Below are positions 61,537-64,000 of a stretch of DNA of 64,000 nt, piece by piece. Under the pieces are notes generated by a model that was given only the letters and a program-made list of their open reading frames with translations, did no database searches and was not told where the DNA came from. The position numbers were made by a program, and so were the translations under genes. Numbering within the stretch: position 1 is the stretch's first letter; each line of letters begins with the position of its first letter. The stretch is from Nitzschia sp. DOCU1 (Eukaryota > Bacillariophyta > Bacillariophyceae > Bacillariales > Bacillariaceae): positions 1,054,001 through 1,118,000 of the forward strand of contig OX595985.1 in NCBI GenBank assembly GCA_951394045.1, in the 5' to 3' direction.

Positions 61537-64000
61537 ATGAGTGAGGCTTGCGTCATCATTGTGAGTACATATTCCGCAGGATCCCGGCCAGCACTGAAGC
61601 ACTACAGACATCCAATCGATCTCACGAGAGCCATCATTTATCCTACATTTTTGAGTGACGACGACCATGAGGATTGGTCCGGGACGTACATTTCGGCGAT
61701 GAGCCTGATGGTGGAGTCAGAGGGAAGATTGATCAGAGGTACTTGTCGCTGCCTCTTGTTGCGAAATGACCAGGCGACATCGAGGCGAAGGCGTCGACCC
61801 GTACCAGGAGGAGTATCGGGTGAGACCAAAGAAGCCCTTGGATTTTCGTTTCCTGCCGCTGCAATCGTTACAGACCGCGACGACAATTTATGGCTCTGTC
61901 GTTGGAGCAGTTCTGGTTGCATTCTGGACGCTGGAAGAATCCTTTGCTTTCAGAGATCCACTTTGATCCATGCGATTGATTCGCAGCAGTCGGCGTCTTG
62001 GATAGCCGTATCGACGCTTGTTGCTGGTAGAGCGTCCAACCTACTGTCAACTTGGGGCCATGAACCAACTACAGAAGTGACTGCATGCTCGGATTCTCAC
62101 AATCATGCTAAGATTCAGCGATGCCTGCTTCCAGGAGAGTCTGCCATGGACGTTTCGGGGCGTTTGCTGGGCATTGGCGTACCTCCTGTGCCTCTACTGT
62201 CGCTAGTTGTCAGGCCTGTGGGCAGGACAGACTTTTCTCCGACTCCATTGCAACAGGCTTCTTGGAAACGACAATTGGCTGGACGTCTTTTGCTATTCTA
62301 CGCCGGGAAGTACACTTGTACAGTAGTAGTCGGGGATTCTGACGAGAATCAAATGCGCTTGACCGTGGTATCGGTAGCAGCACGATGCATTTCGGATCAG
62401 GCACTCTATATTGTACTCCCAAGTACTCGTATATCTCTCGAGGTGCCGGTGCTTGATGTCGATGCACAAAAAGCTAATGACATTGCGCCAACAATGCCCC
62501 AGGTGCCTCTTGGTGCATCGCCAATCACCCAATTACTTTTATATACTGCCACTTGTGTGCGTCAGGGCATTCCTGTACCACGAACTTTCTTACTGAGTGG
62601 CCCAGCAGGTGTTGGAAAGACACATTCAGTACGTCAAACTTTGGATCTCTGCCCATTTCCCGTCAAGCTAGTGTCCTTGAGAGGTTCAGAGGTCGTGCAG
62701 CAGCATTCCAACAGTGCACACGCCCTTGAGCAGCAGTTTGAGCGGGCTGCGGCAAATGCTCCTGGCGAGAAAAAGGTCACGGTAGTATTCTTGGACGAAT
62801 GCGATGCGTTGGTGAGCGTCGATACTATAGCGGCGATGCTAGCAACTCTGCTAGACAAGGTGGCTTTTCAATGGGCCAACATGGTAGTGGTCGGGGCTAC
62901 CAATCGCATCGATAGTATCCCCGGCTACTTGCGTCGAGCAGGACGATTCGATAAGGAGATTCCGTTGATGCCACCGAATGCCAAGGAGCGCGCGGCTATA
63001 CTTTGGAGCATTTTACAGGAGGTGCAACCCAGTGAAGCATTCACAAAGCAAGCTCTGCAGAGGGAGGTCCAACGGATTGCTGAGCTCTGTGTTGGGTATG
63101 TTGCTGCGGATTTGAATGCGCTTGTACACAAGACTTCCTTGCTCGTAGCTCAACGTGAAGGTGCCGAAAGCCTTTTGATGATTCATTTGCTAGAAACGGC
63201 AATGTCTGAAGTGGGGCCGTCTGCCTTACGGGATGCATCTCTATCCTCTCCACCCACAATCACGTGGGACGATATAGCTGGGGATCCGGGAGGTGCCAAG
63301 ACAGCCTTACGGCAGGCCATTGAATGGCCGCGGATCAAGGCTGAATCCTTTGCGAGGTTGGGCCTTGTACCACCTAGGGGCATACTCCTACATGGCCCAC
63401 CTGGGTGTGCGAAAACCACCTTGGCCCGAGCAGCCGCTGGTGCATCGGCAGTGGCCTTTTTGAGTCTTAGCCCAGCCGAAGTATATGCTTCGAGTTATGT
63501 CGGTGAAGCCGAAGCGGTGGTGCGACGAGCCTTTGCGCTTGCACGATCGGCGGCACCATGTATTTTGTTCTTTGACGAAATGGACTCAATCTTTGGAGGA
63601 ATCCAAGGTGGAGGTCGTGGCAGCTCTGCGGAGGCAAGAGTACTTTCGACGTTTCTGAATGAAATGGATGGCGTTGACAATCAAAGAGGTGCAGATGGTG
63701 TTCTGGTATTGGGAGCGACGAATCGCCCATGGACCTTGGACTCGGCCCTTATGCGTCCTGGTCGACTTGGGGATAAAATCATCTACATACCTCCGCCAGA
63801 TGCCACTGCTCGTCGCTCTATTTTGGAAATGCAGTTTCAAGGATTGTCCAAGGATATGGATTTCGATTTCCTCGCCAACGATGACATGACAGGTCTCATG
63901 ACGGGTGCCGAACTCGTTGGCGCCTGCCAAGAGGCAAAGTTTCGAATGTTGCGCAGTGCCATTGAATCGGGCAATGATATTATTTCATCATTTTCAGCCT
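61537..64000 (+). CDS. AFG2/SPATA5-type tandem AAA ATPase (truncated by window end)
   Basis: Open from the ATG at 61537 to base 64000 with no stop, so the C-terminus lies outside; 821 residues are visible. About 300 N-terminal residues lack a recognised fold. The first AAA module has GPAGVGKTHSV, VVFLDECDAL and an SRH arginine block (GATNRIDSIPGYLRRAGRF). The second has GPPGCAKTTLARAAA, ILFFDEMDSIFGG and ATNRPWTLDSALMRPGRL followed by IIYIPPPD, typical of AFG2 and its SPATA5L1 relative. Such proteins release assembly factors from pre-60S ribosomes. Both Walker B Glu residues are kept. Confidence 0.85.
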   Translation, partial: MSEACVIIVSTYSAGSRPALKHYRHPIDLTRAIIYPTFLSDDDHEDWSGTYISAMSLMVESEGRLIRGTCRCLLLRNDQATSRRRRRPVPGGVSGETKEALGFSFPAAAIVTDRDDNLWLCRWSSSGCILDAGRILCFQRSTLIHAIDSQQSASWIAVSTLVAGRASNLLSTWGHEPTTEVTACSDSHNHAKIQRCLLPGESAMDVSGRLLGIGVPPVPLLSLVVRPVGRTDFSPTPLQQASWKRQLAGRLLLFYAGKYTCTVVVGDSDENQMRLTVVSVAARCISDQALYIVLPSTRISLEVPVLDVDAQKANDIAPTMPQVPLGASPITQLLLYTATCVRQGIPVPRTFLLSGPAGVGKTHSVRQTLDLCPFPVKLVSLRGSEVVQQHSNSAHALEQQFERAAANAPGEKKVTVVFLDECDALVSVDTIAAMLATLLDKVAFQWANMVVVGATNRIDSIPGYLRRAGRFDKEIPLMPPNAKERAAILWSILQEVQPSEAFTKQALQREVQRIAELCVGYVAADLNALVHKTSLLVAQREGAESLLMIHLLETAMSEVGPSALRDASLSSPPTITWDDIAGDPGGAKTALRQAIEWPRIKAESFARLGLVPPRGILLHGPPGCAKTTLARAAAGASAVAFLSLSPAEVYASSYVGEAEAVVRRAFALARSAAPCILFFDEMDSIFGGIQGGGRGSSAEARVLSTFLNEMDGVDNQRGADGVLVLGATNRPWTLDSALMRPGRLGDKIIYIPPPDATARRSILEMQFQGLSKDMDFDFLANDDMTGLMTGAELVGACQEAKFRMLRSAIESGNDIISSFSA

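Noticed and set aside
1..64000. CRISPR arrays, bacterial operons, Shine-Dalgarno sites, insertion sequences, rRNA genes
   Set aside because: No spaced direct-repeat array, no rRNA-like sequence and no bacterial gene layout was seen; the DNA is eukaryotic nuclear with introns.

Overview
The window is a compact nuclear segment from a photosynthetic stramenopile, most likely a diatom. The evidence is GT-AG introns of about 65-130 nt, a DUF6824-type gene (a domain I know mainly from diatoms), a PsbP-like protein with a signal peptide, a Phe at the expected cleavage site and a twin-arginine stretch (secondary plastid targeting), and eukaryote-only genes (EMC6, AP-4 beta, NOC2, FCF1, Aurora kinase). 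I cannot name the species. Thirty-five protein genes or gene remnants and two identical tRNA-Ile(AAU) genes are proposed. Exon structures were read by hand from splice signals and reading-frame continuity.

1-13 kb: the 3' end of a PDCD2-like gene followed by a degenerate tandem copy of its own tail; a GNAT-LysM-LysM-HMG-like fusion; an organellar EngB GTPase; a peroxisomal enoyl-CoA isomerase ending in SKL; prefoldin 6; NOC2; an HDAC-fold deacetylase; and a KIX-like protein. 13-26 kb: a 1.9-kb gene desert, Aurora kinase, a membrane-anchored dual-specificity phosphatase, a DegT-type aminotransferase, a membrane protein, tRNA-Ile, a proteasome beta1-type subunit with an apparent signal peptide, and a MATE transporter. 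26-45 kb: a LIM/IQ-like small protein, a CIR/RP9-type splicing factor, a repetitive 602-aa protein, SDHAF1, an LRR protein, a small acidic protein, a 1.7-kb repeat/transposon-remnant region marked by four copies of an 18-bp palindrome, FCF1, EMC6, the second tRNA-Ile, an SGNH hydrolase, a DUF6824 gene and a 2-kb non-coding stretch with two C17 tracts. 45-64 kb: AP-4 beta, an MFS transporter, CMS1, a PsbP-like protein, a cysteine-tipped unknown, a hemerythrin-domain protein, a PHD / AlkB-type dioxygenase / SRA fusion, a decayed class-3 lipase, and an AFG2-type AAA ATPase that runs off the end.

Most genes are unrelated housekeeping genes in divergent or convergent pairs. Ribosome biogenesis is well represented (NOC2, FCF1, CMS1, AFG2-like). 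The most interesting item is the predicted chromatin/DNA-modification protein at 56466-60224. It joins PHD fingers, a lysine-rich 57-residue tandem repeat, an Fe(II)/2-oxoglutarate dioxygenase whose H-x-D and distal His are intact, and an SRA (modified-cytosine reader) domain in one chain. The second is the beta1-like proteasome subunit with a secretory-type N-terminus.
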